Source: Xylaria sp. FL1777 (taxonomy: Eukaryota > Ascomycota > Sordariomycetes > Xylariales > Xylariaceae). Taken from it: a stretch of DNA of 64,000 nt. Below, piece by piece: positions 11,443-24,800 of the stretch (positions are counted from its first letter, which is position 1; every line of letters begins with the position of its first letter). Where the stretch lies: assembly GCA_022578965.1 (NCBI GenBank), contig MU400510.1, positions 434,001 to 498,000 on the forward strand, read 5' to 3'. Under the pieces are notes generated by a model. That model was given only the letters and a program-made list of their open reading frames with translations. It did no database searches and had not been told where the DNA came from. The position numbers and the translations under genes were made by a program.

Positions 11443-14334
11443 TGTCCTCCAATCGAGCTGGATACAGACAGTGCCCAATATCAGCCGTGTCTTAAGTGTT
11501 GGGAAAGCTGCCACAAGAGCGTGTAAGTGGCGGGAGCTTGGGGCAGTAGATCGGTTCGATCTATATATACTGGGGGAACCTGGGGACTTGAGACAAGGGA
11601 ATTGAAGAGGTGAACACTAATATATAAGCCACAGAAGCCCCGCGAATGGCGAAAAGACGCGTCTATACTAAGACATACAGAGAGAGCAATAATCTGAGAA
11701 TATCAAGTTCAATGGTGGTTGGGGATGAGAGATATGGTTCGTTATGTACAGGCCCTAGTCTAGCACACTAGCCCTAGGTAGAGACAGTGGCTGGCTGGCT
11801 TACAGCGCGTCACTGGGTCCCGCGTCATGGCGCACAGTGTACAGGCGAGGAAGCGGATCTTACACTGTCCTTATTTATTGATCAGTTACCCGTTACGCTG
11901 GAAAGTACATAGCAACGTGAAGGATTAATTGGTTGCATCCATCATCCATCGCTATTACTGTAGTGTGCCAGCACAGTAAACTTACTACTTCGTTGACCTC
12001 ATCTCATTTCCTACATAGTGCTTTAGTTGACGTGGCCTGCCTAGTTGTCTACGTATCTGTATATGAGTGCCACCGCACCTTGTTTTCAGAAGATGTATCG
12101 ATACCAATGAACAAGCAAGCGAGGATGAAATTGATACTCGAGGACTGAGGACTGACATCTGATACCAGTTGCGATTGGCAGAGCCAGCCAATCAGAGCTT
12201 CCGATCACGATCTCGCCATGAGCAGGTGCCCGGTCTTTGGTCCCTGTCGTCGGGCGGGAGAGGGAGTTTGGGGATATTCTTCGCCCACTGCTGAAGAGAC
12301 TTGTCGCACTGACGTTTCGGATGAGAGAGTGTCGATCAATCAGGCCCAATCTCTTTCAACATTTCTCCAATTGTTGCCGGTCCACCTTGAGCCTGCCAAC
12401 AGATCACTCCTCCCCCCCCCCCCCGCATTGGAGATTCTCGGCAGACTCGGCGGACCCGGAGTATCGAGATGCGGTATCGTCTTACATAAGCTTGGTAATT
12501 AGTATTTGGATCGAACCCAAAGGAAAGGATGTCAGCACGGCGTACCAAAATACTGGTAGGTAAGGATACTAGATGGGGATAGCAGCTTGATTCCACGGAG
12601 AGGGAGCCCACGGATAGGGAGCCCTGGTACCTTTCTACGTAGTTGGGCTTACCTAACCCCTCCCCCTCAACCTCTCCCCAACGCCCCACGTTACGACGAA
12701 ACTTAGCGTCAAAGTGAAGCCTCTTTCCCCTTTTCTTCTGTGCAGTTGTTTACCCTTATTATGGCACGATATAGAAGCGACACTATAGAATACAAAAGCC
12801 AGTTCACCAGCGTGTGTAAAGAGGTCGCGCAACCGTGTGTCCTCGCGTTGTATGTATGCGACAGAAGTTAGCTAAGCTAGGTAGACTAGACTAATTACTT
12901 AACTACCAATCTAGTGTAGCGCCACTGGGTAGAGGATGATCTGCCCAGGGGAAACGCGTTGCGGATTATTGCGTACTTACATACCTAGTACGCTACTCTA
13001 CTAAGTACCTAGACATTATATATTATACCTACAAGGACCTACAATAGCAGCATTACGGCATTATGTATGGTATCTTATACGCAGGCATGGCGAACACGTG
13101 GGAACTTCAGCACCGCCGAGAAGGCTTTCTTGGATCTTTTTTCCTTTTATTAAAAAAAAAAAGAGTAAAGCTGAAAGGTTCATCGCGGTCGCCCAAAAGA
13201 GCGAGCCACATCTCTCGCCTACAATAAATGACTTCTGCGTTGCAACACAACTATGGTTACCTACACTACTACCATTCACACTAAAAGACCAGTGCAGCGT
13301 CCCTCACTTCATTTAACAGCGCTTTAATTAATTGTGAGGTCTGATTAATTATTACCCTGATATAGGTGAATACTGTGGACGTACTATATAGATATGTTTC
13401 TTTATTGATTATACCTTTCAGCCAGTTAATTATTAGGAAGTCTTTTTCCCCTTTTCCATGGGCAGGTGTCGGTGGAAATGACGCCACACGTGAGCTTGCA
13501 GCAGGACCCTGAAGATCACCCCTCGTCAGAAGAGCCGAACCGAAGGGCGCAAGGTTGCTTGCTCGCTTGCCTGCTTGCCTTGGCTAGTGTAGAACTGCAG
13601 ACCCCACTGAAACATTACAAGGGCTCATTGAGCTCACTTACTTAGTGTACGAAGATACACGCTATTGCCGAATGAGAGGTCAACATCTTGCATTTCTAGC
13701 CAATTGAATGATGCTTTGCTGCCCTTTGACCCACTCGACAAAAGCCTTGATTGCGACGTAGAGAAGTACCATGCATGATATACCTACGCATACATTATCT
13801 ATCCAGACAACAATAGAGTGGCAGTCGTCAGCATTAAGTACCCACAAGCACTATTTATTACCCATACTTTCGCCGTAAAGGAGTAAAAAAAATATCGTCA
13901 AAAACTTTTGAGTCTCTTCTTGGTGGGTATCGCTGTTGTAACGCTGGAGCCATTGTCTATACATGTCCACTTTGCCGACCATCCAAATAAATAAACGCTC
14001 CAGTGTGCCCTCAATATCGCCGAACAGTAATCCTTAAATGAGCTGATCCGCCCCCTTACTTGCTTGACAGAACACTTCTGACATGCATTACCAAAATGTA
14101 CGGCCGACTCAGTCCAGTAGAAAGCATGTCCCCCAAACGCCAAATGGCCCCTTCAATCTCGGCCAAATCAGAAAACCCTCCATGAATCAGCCATGTCTCT
14201 GCTTTGAGCGTCGTGGTATCTCGTAAATTTACTAAAACCGGTCGGGTGCTGTAAACTCGACCCCTGGCCATCCTTGCCCTATTTTATCCGTGCCTGTCGA
14301 AACCCGTAGTAGTGTGTGTACATAATTGGCCTGG
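11443..14334. other. Intergenic region upstream of the Whi5-like gene
   Basis: A 2.9-kb region with the Whi5-like promoter at one end and the MED15 3' flank at the other. It contains a 13-base C run (12412-12424), an A run near 13153-13163 and AGGTA-type motifs near 12900-13040. I found no gene with coding character. Confidence 0.6.
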
Positions 14335-17300
14335 TCATGATGCGTCTAGTGAGAAGAACGACGTATCTATAGCGAAAGGCTTGTCAAAATCAGGGTTGAC
14401 TTCATCCCACGAGAAGCCTGGGTACGGTAGGCCGGGCAAGTTGTCGACGTTTCCTAAATCCATAGCTGTTGTGTCGTGGCCTAACGCAAACGGATCCCAT
14501 GTACCAAATCCCATGTCCAATGTGACATTTAGGGCAACACCTTCTGACACGTCGCTATTCGGCTCAGATGACGCGCTATCCTTGATAGATTCTGGCGTGT
14601 CATTGGGTGTAATAGCTCGGTACACGTTCATGTCAAGGATTGCACCATCACCACCCATCTCGAGGCCAGTGACACCCGACAACAACTCTTGAGGGTCGAT
14701 TGTAGCTCCTATGAGTTCGCCACTTGCCGCCTGTAGAGGAGCGGCGCCATTTACTGCCGCAATGGGGCTGGCGCCATCCACAATCTTCAATCCTAAATCG
14801 GGCTTTGGCGTGCCCGTTTTGCTCGCAATCGTCTTGATTAACTCGTTCGGCTTTGGTGCTGTTGAGCTGCCTTGCCTCTTCATGGGAGCGTCTCGCGAGT
14901 TTACCGGCTCTGCTCTACTAGTTGGGGTTTGGTTATTTCTAGATATATCCATCGGCGAGGAGATAGTGCCACTTGTAGTAGGTATTTTCTTGACCTTGCC
15001 ATTGGCATCCAAGCCTAATACTTCGGCAAGACTATCTGTTGCAAACTTTAGGGGATCTTCTGCAGGCTTGATGTGTTCTTCGTCCATATGCTTGCGTAGT
15101 GCATCTTCGGTCGGGAATCCAATGCTACCGAACTCACAATATTGATTTGAGCAAGTAAATTTTGGTACTTGTCTTGCCTCGGCCGGTGCCTGTCGCTTGC
15201 TTATCTCAGGGGACGACAATTTCTGCACCTGTGGCGACGCATTTGCACTTGACCCATTCTGGCTAGGACCCGTTCCAGCTTTGGCTTCAGTTTTAGGCCG
15301 CTTGCGTGCAGGCAGCTGAAGACTCTCCTGCGTAACCGCAGGTGGTCCAACATAGGTCGGCTGGCCGTCAGGCGATTGCGCTCCAAATGGGAACGGAGGT
15401 TGCGCTGTGGTTGGTGCCGCTGGCGGCTGTCCAGTTTTGCTGTTATTCCTCTGATGCATTTTCATGAAGGCTTGCGTCTGCTTCTCGAGATTTGCGGCGT
15501 TGAGTGGCGCAGGCTGGGTAGTTGGGGGGACCGGGCGCGTAGATCCTCCCTGGGATGCTGCCTGCTCTGACGCATTCTGCTGGCTCGAAATTCTCTTCAT
15601 CAGGCCCGGAAATGATGCTGTGAAATCCTTCGCTATGCTCTCAAGTAACGTCTTAGTACTATCTAATTCCGCTATTGTCATCGAAAACTTATCCCTCAAT
15701 ACAGACATTTTTTCGCTATCGACAAATTGCTTGAACAAGCGTATTCGCTGCAAAAAATTAGTCTCGATATCGAAATAATCGCTTAATCAAAGACTTACCA
15801 TCTTGAAAAATAACCTAGCACGCGCATCGTCGTGGGTCGTAGCATACCACCGGCCTAGAATTTTGCTAACCTTATTCATCTCACCACATATAGCTTGAAG
15901 CTTCTGTACTGTCTCTTGATATTGCTCTGGAGTTAGGGGAAGATCGTGCAATTGCTCTTTCATTCCTGCCATGTGTTGCTCCTGACCAATGGCTTTGAGG
16001 CGTAACATGTCTTCGGACATTTGATTAGATGGTGCTGATGACCGACTCTTTACCATGGCTTCGTACTTCTGGCGTTGCTCTGGAGCCATGGTGGCGAGCT
16101 GCTCAGGGGTTAGGTGAGGTATTTGGGGAGGAACATGAGGCTGCTGTGAGTATGGTCGTTGGATAGGGGTACGGGAGGGGTTGGATGCTTCGGCTACATC
16201 GTCCGGCATAGGTCGTTTAGTGCCAGTCTTTGCCGTGGGTACGACGGCTGCATTCGGTACAGCATGGTTATTCTGCGGCGGCTTGACATTTCGCGCCTGT
16301 CCCACAGGGCTGGCTGTGCTAGTTTCGGGCCCCACATTCTGCTGTCTTTGCGGCGCGGTGGCCCCGCTGGCTGACTGCAAAGCGGGTGCTGTCGCCGGGT
16401 GCCCTGGTTGTGAAACTTGCGGTACTTGGGCTGGTGCACCGGGCATTTGACCCGCTGCTCGATTCTTTAATGCCTGCATTTTCATCTGCAATAGCATCTG
16501 TCGAATTCTTTCGTCTGGCCAACCTTTAAATTTGTCATGTTTCTTAGCACCCTGTAATTCTTGAGCCGTAATGGCGATATTTGGATTGGCACCAGGTATA
16601 CTTGGCGTTAGTTGACCCATTTGGGGAGTCGGTTGGCCATTAGGATGAATACCCTGCTGTGGTAGATGAGACTGTGGAGGCTGTGAACTTGTGGCGGCGG
16701 CGGCGGCGAGTCCTTGATTTGCCTTCATGTAGCTTTGGAATTGCACGTTCTGAATACTGAGCAGACTTTGTATTGTAGATTGAGGCAGGTTCTTTTGAGC
16801 CATCCACTGCTTAAGCTGGCCCCATTTTTTAATTTCAGGAGAAGCAGCTCCTTGCTGCGGTGTTAGTCGCAGTTGTTCTAGGATTTTTGGAGGCACGATC
16901 ATGTTATCCACCAATGTATTCCGATCCATTTGGTTTTGAGGAGCATTAGGATTTCGTAGCTGATTAATCTGTTGTTGCATCATCAGTTGACTCTGCTGAT
17001 TCATTGGCATACCAAGATTGGGATGCTGGCCAAGATTATTGTTTCCCGGGGCAAACTGGGTCATCGCCTGAGCAATGGGGTTGCCAGGTCCTAATTGACC
17101 AATTTGCGGCTGAGGACGGCCAGGCATTGGCCCGCCTGATCGCGAGGCATTCCACCTCATGATCATTTCGGGAACTTTTTCTTGAGGTAGACTCATAATC
17201 TGTTGTCGAGTTTCCGGCGGCATTTGAGCAAGTATGCTGTGCAGCATCTGATTTCTGTTCATGGTGCCGTTGGGTGCCATCGGTGTCCGCTGACCCGCCT

Positions 17301-18840
17301 GATTGAATCGAGGATCCATCATTTGTTGTCTAAACGGTACGTTGCCTTGGCCTATTTGTTGATGACCTTCGGTCTGGGCAACGCCCATGGGTGTTCGGTG
17401 CACCGGAGCATTTAATGTGTTCATTGCAGGACTCTGCGAGGCGCCTGCGGGACCATTCAGGCCACCCGGTTGGCCTTGCATCTGTTTGGCCTGAGCTTGT
17501 GCTCGAATCTGGGCCTGAGTCTGAGCTGCTTTCTGATCCATCTTGAATTGCTGAGCAGGCTGGTGACCATTAAATTGTTGTGGAAGTTGGTGTGACAGGG
17601 CAGGCTGACCGGCTCCTTGATTAGGACCAGGTAGCGCGCCTATAGGTTGTGGTGTTGCATTGCGACCAGCACCGTTGCTGGCTGGGACAACCATCTGGCC
17701 TGCTTCTTGGGCCATCAATCCCGCCTTCTGCTGATTCATGATGCTTTCCACATTTGCGAAAGGGCCGAATTCTCCGTTTGGTCCAGTCTGCAGTTGTTGA
17801 GCGGGCTGGTTCATCGATCGCTGCTGATGGACTTGCATGGGCATCCCCTGTTGATTCACGCCAGTCGCGCTTTTTGAGGCACCTTGTAATACCTGGGACT
17901 GAACCTGGGATTGAAAGAAGTACAGAAGCGGATCCATGTTCTCTTGTTGCAACTGAGCCACCAGCTGCGGTGCCAACTTTTGCTGTACCGCCAGACGATA
18001 CTGGCTCCGGTTTGGCTCGGATATTGCGTTAAACTTAGCAAGGGCGAGCTGGTTGACTTTAATTCGGTCCTGCGTTGATAGATTCGCCATACCAGCCGGC
18101 ATTGACATTTGAGGACGCATTTGCCCCCCGGTTTGCATTATTTGCTGATTTGGATTCATGGGAAGACCATTGGGGTTATTTACACCCATGTTAGGTTGGC
18201 CTTGTAGGTTGATAGGAGACTGTTGCATCTGTTGAAAATTCTGGAAGCCCTGCTGCAATGGTTGCCCCATGCCTCTCATCTGCATATTCTGGTTCATCAT
18301 CATTTGTGCTTGATTTTGAGCCTGGGCCTGGGCCTGGGCGGCCGCCTGAGCAGTCAGACCGTGGTGTATATTCTGTTCGTTTGCCTGCCGCTTCCTAAAT
18401 AATTCATTTACACGCGACAGGACTCTTTGTTCATACGTAGTCTTTAACAAATCAGCACCTCCTTATAGTCATATTGTAGATCGCATCACCATAATCACTC
18501 ACCTTATCTGGTGATGTCGTAAAAGCATCTCGTTCATATGTCAGCCCAACAGTAATAACTTGGGTGCTATCAGCTTGTGGCATAGCCAGAAAAGAATTGG
18601 TGACACTAAAGAAGTGAGCATGTTATCATTCTTATAGCCAAGACTAATAAATTCATGGGGAATGTTAGCTTACATGTTCATCGCATGACCCACGCGCATA
18701 TTAGGGGAAACAGAGCCATGCCATCCGGTAGTAGGAACACTCTGTGTCATAATTTGTGCATAAAGGACCTGTGAAAGTTGTTGCTGATGTGGCCGACGAA
18801 GTGTCCCGCCAGCGCCTATTTGTTGTATGTTGGCGGCCAT
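14335..18840 (-). CDS. MED15: Mediator tail subunit 15 (MED15/Gal11-like)
   Basis: Four minus-strand exons, 18840-18674, 18605-18503, 18441-15799 and 15747-14335, join in frame to 1441 residues. Introns are 68, 61 and 51 nt. The N-terminal ~90 residues, with TGWHGSVSPNMRVGHAMN followed by a hydrophobic helix, look like the KIX-type activator-binding domain of fungal Med15. A very long Gln/Asn/Met/Pro-rich region follows, with AQAQAQ and QQ runs. A charged helical block (HDKFKGWPDERIRQMLLQMK, about residue 635) matches the conserved fungal Med15 region as I remember it. MED15 sits in the Mediator tail and relays activator signals to RNA polymerase II. The last exon carries a basic stretch (ARKRPK, near 1118) and a zinc-finger-like C-x4-C-x15-H-x4-H pattern at C1170, C1175, H1191 and H1196. 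The alternative is a generic Q-rich coactivator. Confidence 0.85.
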
Positions 18841-21800
18841 AGCCGCAAAAGCGCAGAGGTTTAGTCAAATCTCAGACGAAGACTGGCGAGATTAGGGATC
18901 TATCGTTATTAATCAAACGCAGAAGCAGTACAAGACCCTCGAGCAAGCACTCTCGGCGTCCAAGCGTAAGCGAATCTTTAAGGGTAAGATCCAAGCAATG
19001 CCCCGATAAGAGTCGTAGAGTTACCGATCAATACCCGACGAGGTCCATATAGCGCAACTGGGTCCGGAATGTGATATAATCGTAAGTGGCAGCTTCGGCG
19101 GCTCTCCGGAGGTGGACGTATGCGCTCAGAGGGACACTCAGATCCCAGACTCGTAATAATCTCAAAGGATCGTAAAGTGTGGCTAATAGACAGGTTCAGA
19201 TATAATTTAGCACACCCGCAATCGTAAGAGACACGCGGCCGTCCTGCCCTAGATTCCTCTTTCAGAGCAATAGAGCAATTCACTTTGCTATGAACCGCGG
19301 TACTAGCGCACCGAATGATGATGATGTGACTCCCAGGTAGGCGGTCATACCATCATGTATGTATAACGAATCGGCGGGAAACTCTTGGGAGATCGTGATG
19401 GCAGGAAAGTGTAAATATGGTTTTTAAAGACTGTTGGGATTCGAAGCCGCCGAAAAACAAGGCAGCTCGAAGTCGAGAATGGTCCCTATGGCAATACAGG
19501 TGGGAAGTTGTCGAGGTAGCCAAAGTTGATGTGTGAGGAGACTCAACACGGATCCAAGTTACAAGAATGAAGTTGTGACTCTTTACGCAAGTAGAAGAAG
19601 ACGAAGCAGCCTAGAGTCAAGGCTGAAACGGAAGATCGAATCTGCCACGCAATCTCGAGCACAAGTTAGCGCAAGTCGACAACAGATGAAAATGGGGCAC
19701 TATGCCAGTCTGACGGTAACAGCAGGCAAAGAAAACTGGTGGACATTTACAATCGACATGAAGCGATCAACCGGTGGATGTGGATTGGGCGCAAGGTCGG
19801 GAGAAATGGCAGATTCGAGTACGAGAGGATGAGAGAGATAGAGAGGGGGAAGAGACACACAGAATAGAAAAGCAGAAAGACGCTTGAAGGCGTGTGATGT
19901 GGTAGCAGTAATAGTAATGATGGTGGATGGGATGGATGGTGGGTGCGTAAGAGAAAGCAGAGCGGCAGTGGTAGCGGGAGAAAGGGAGCGGGAACCAGGA
20001 CCTGGTCTGGGCTAGGTACACGAGGAATACCCTCAGCCAAGCAGGGCCGTCTCTGCGTGCAATGGGTACCCCAATAGTGGGATCGAAATATTGCTAGGAG
20101 TGGGGCAATGGCCATTGTCTATCCCAGATCCCCCCCCGGTAAGCCCACTGACAGGCGGGCAGGTACATGGAGCTGACTGGCCAAGATGACCCAACACAAG
20201 CGAATGGCGAATGTACACTTACCGTACTGTCGATGCTAGTGCATGCAAATGCCTTGTCCTGGGCACTGTGTCTCTCTATTTGGTGTGTACGCAGTACAGG
20301 CCGGCGATAGTGCGCGTGATTGTGCTACCGACGACCATTCGGATGGCGGTGGGCGCGGAGGTTTGTTTGGGCAGCCCCGCGACCAGTCCTTCTCAGAGGA
20401 CGGCGCCGTCCAGGTCCTGGGTCGTTGGTGAGCTGGACGAGGAGGGACTACGCAGTGCTGCGTAGAGACGAGGTAAGAAACGAATGGAGAAGAGCAAGGA
20501 CGGGCGGGCCCTCTTTAGTGGCGTGACACTCGGGAAGAAGCGAGTAGTGAGAGAGCACGGCTGTCAATGGCCTGCCTGTCTCGCAGCAGGCACTATTGGA
20601 AAATTGGAAAGGAAGAACAGAGTAGAACGAGCAAGGAGGATGTTCTGAAGATGAGAGGAGAGGAAAAGGTTAAGTAGGATATGTAGGTAGGTCTGGTTGT
20701 TATTGCACCAGCCAACCCAGGTACCTCCCGCCCAGCTAAACTGTACTACAGAGAGCTAAGTAGCTAGGCAGTAGGTTAGGTACCCTTCGATGGTGGGGGG
20801 CTGTGATTGGATGCAATGCCTATCTGGGGACGCGAGGCAGCACAACGGGAAAAAAATGAACGCCTAGCAACAGGGTCCGAGGGAGTGCTATGCTATCTAT
20901 ACTCAGTACGTACCTGAACACCTGAATACCTGAATGCGATACGGACGAGCCCGAGATTGAGGGGGAAGAGTATGGTGGGAGGCAACGCCGTGACGCCTGC
21001 CTTGTAGCAGCAACAAGAAGAGATAAGTACACTACCTACCTACATACGTAGGAGTATATAGTAGGTAGAGATCCAGAATAAGATTTGTTCAGCGAAGGAG
21101 TGGATAGGCGGACAGATGAGGGAGGGTACCTCATTAACCTTATTAGCAGAGGCCAAAATGTCCGCGAGCTCGGGTGGGAGAGGTAGCCGTTCCAGGCAGG
21201 CCAGTTTATGTAATATCACCAGGTAGATAATGTAGGACAATGAAGTCAGCGAGAGCAGGCCAACAAGGGACTGTATTTTGCTGGAATGGCATTCAGCATT
21301 TCGACAAAAGCCGAGGGCTCTATTCGGATCTTGTACATGTATGGTATTGTTCTGGGGATGGAGGTCGTGAAGCAGCGGAGTGGGTCAAGCGAGTGAATGA
21401 TGGAGCGTTGCAGCCCACAGGGGGGGGAGACGTCTGACAATGAGCACAGCAAATCCAGTAGGTACCTAGTGTACAAGCCTACACACCTCTGCAATGAGGT
21501 ACCTACCTACTAAGTGTAATGCACTCTACACCACATCGTGCAATGTATTATGTCCTATTAGTTCAACATACGGCAAATTGTGATGTTGTATAAGCAACAG
21601 CACCAGCGATTTATTTATTTCCAGCTGTTTGGTTTATATAGTCTTTTATACACAAAATTTTATGTACGGTATTCTACCTACCTACCTACTGGTAGGAAAT
21701 TAAGAGCTTGGTAGTAGGTATGATATAAGATACAGATACTGTATCTGCACCCAATTGTCAACACGTTCATTTTATACTAGAATCTGAAGTGTACTAGGTA

Positions 21801-24800
21801 CACACACTGTAATGATCAGCAATGAATGCTTTCAGGGTCAAGCCTGTATACATAATTATAAGTGTACCAGCTTGCTACCCACAGAGTTGTATGTATCCTA
21901 TATTGTATCCATACATAACATCTGTACACTGCAGAGAGAGAATGGATCAGCGGGCCATTTTTGGGTTTTTCTTCAGGGATCACAAGTGGACAGCCCCTGC
22001 TAGCGTCATGTCAAGCAGGCGCCTCAACAGGGGCAGCCCTGCCGGTCTCTTTCAGTCTCTGGTGGAGTGTTAGGTGTGGTACCTAATCGGTACTGTATAT
22101 AGGCAGTACCTGTGTAGCGAGAAGTGCCCTGTAAAGAGAGAGGGCAACGGGCAATTTTGACCCCCAATATTGTTGCCCTGGTAGATACTTACTTAAGTAG
22201 GTAGGTATCAAAGGGTTAAAAAAAGGTCTTCGTGATGAACAGGCTTGTCGAGAAACAAACAAACAAACACATGAATTCAGCTCATAATCCTCAAATTACT
22301 ACGATATATCTATACTTGATGTTATTAAGAGAGCATAAACGCACAAGAAGAAAAAATATTTAGATGGTTCTCTACGCAACCAACTGCGTGGGTACAAATG
22401 GTAGACAGTTCCCTCCCTACCTATCTAGGCTAGGTTATAAGTGCCCAGACTTTGGAGTTAGTTTGCTCATCCAAGCAAGACCCATCTTCATCTTAGAGCG
22501 CCTCCGAAGTCTTTTTAGCTAGTACCTTACATGTAAGTAGTCTACCTACGCACGCTCTACTACCTACCCTACTGCGTAGGTACAGCCCAACTTTTCCACT
22601 CCTCTGAATAATACTACAGTAGGTAGGTAGAACAAGAGCACGCAAAGCATTCAAACCAGCAAAAGAGTAAACGGCCACCTGGTCACGATAGGTCGGCTAC
22701 AGTGCGTTGGCATCTCATGGGGTTGGTGAGGCATAAACAGATACTGCAAGTAAGTAATATCATAACTACTTGTTGTACTTAGTTGGGTACGCGCTTCACC
22801 GATTCAATTCGATTGGATTCAATTCAATTCATTGGCCATTGGAAACTACCTACCTTAATTACAATAAACACGCAAACAAACCACCATAAAGTCCTGAATC
22901 TAGTAAGACTACCTATTCAGGTAACAAAGTCTCCAGGTTATTATTCCTACAGAGTAGGTCTTGACCTTTGCTGTGCCCAACCAATTGTTGATTGAGTTAC
23001 ACTTTGAAAACAGAGGCAGTCTACCTAATACCTAACTACCCACAGTAACAGCTGGTGCCCTAAGGACTCGCATATGCCATCAAGTTATCTGATTCTGAGC
23101 AGATAACACCATCACCACGAGATTTGCTGGATTTCCGTGCTAACTACCTGGGTACATGTGTTGTGGAGACAGGATCTACGATACCTATACACGTGTGTTG
23201 TGGTGTGTATCTAGGTATTCTTGTGAGAATCAGGTTAAAGGAGCTATTTCCGGCTAGCTCATTTCTGGGAGATTCTAGTGTAGCACCTCACGCTCCTGGC
23301 AAAACGGGCACAATGAGCAGCTCTGTTCGGCTAGTAAATCATGATGGTGTAAGTAAGAGGCATGGTATTTGTACACTGGAGAGAAGGAATGTGAAGTTCA
23401 AATATTTTAACGTCGACCTCGTGTGGAAGCTGTTCGGAGCCCGGAGTCGAAATTGAAATCTGGGCTACTAGAGCTTTGCGTCTTACTGTTTCAGAATGTG
23501 TCGGAATCAACCACCGTTAACATGTCTGTCTACCTTAGCTCATGCGCCCGGAATGCAGCTCGAGATACTACCTAAACTACTATATCGTGCGTGTGGGCAA
23601 ATTACCTGGCTACCACTCATAGAATTCTGCGACTCCCGATCTCAAGAACCGCCATTCCCTTCGGCCAGCTCCGGAATGAGGTAACAAGATACCCTACCAT
23701 TCAACTCCTCCAAGCTCAAGCCACCACACTCTTACTCCTTACTCAGTAGACCATTCCCTCAGACAGACGCATAGACGAACATACGCAGTATGGGGTGTGT
23801 GTGTGTGTGTGGAGGGAAGTTAAGTTAGTTAGTACTTACCTACCTAGTTACTACCCAGATAGGCACTGCTAGCCTGGGTATCTCCACCCCTAAGGAATAC
23901 TTCGAAACGGCAACTGGCGTCCTACCCACCCACGCAGTAGGTACGTACATATATACTTTCTTGCGTAGTAGTGTGCCTAGTGTAGTATGTGTACGCAGCA
24001 GTGTAGTATATACATAGATGGCAGAACCACTCCACTTGAACGGCTCGTTGTCTGACTGGCTGGAGAGCCAATGGCTACGTGCGTGCGTGCGTGGCAAGCT
24101 TATTGTATCTATGGGCCATTCACCTATGGAGGTGGGTAGTATACAGGAAATCAAAGATCAATTCTCATCTCTTAGGTACAGTATACTGCGCAAGTGCTGC
24201 TGCCAGAAGAGGGCGGATACCAACATGATCCCTATTCGCCTCTTCTCCCGTCGCTCTTAGCGGGAACATACACAATATCACATACACTACATGCGCACTA
24301 GAAATGGGTAAGTGGGACTTTTAATCATGGTGCAAAACTAGCGTTTTCGAGCCAACCAAGCCCGACAAGTAATCAACGAGCTTCCAACCAGCTCAGTCTT
24401 TGAGAATTCGTACAAGTCAAGCCTATCTATCACCAATGCACAAGACCAGCAAATCCTAGGCACGCATAGTCAAGACGGTATACCACAAGATTGGTGCAGC
24501 ACCTCAAGTCCTAGCTGGGCCAGCCTTACCAGACAGGCCCGCCCAGATAAGCAAAGAAACATGCTGCTGGTAGCAGTCTCGAAGACACAAAAAGGTGTGA
24601 GCCGTATGTAAGTAGGTAATCAGGTAATCAGCAATAACACCGCCCCCGTCTTCCTAAAATGGTGGCTAGTAGGTAACGCCAACGCCAACTACGCCCACCG
24701 CTGGGCCTCGTTACAACAGTTGCTTTCCATTGTATCGGTAGCAGCAGCACCGCTGGTAATAAATAGCACAATGCACTTCAACGGCGGCGCCGGATCTCCA

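Noticed and set aside
19747..20115. 122-residue Leu/Pro/Ser-rich frame on the minus strand
   Set aside because: Low-complexity translation of a purine-rich strand. No signal of folding and several overlapping frames of the same kind.
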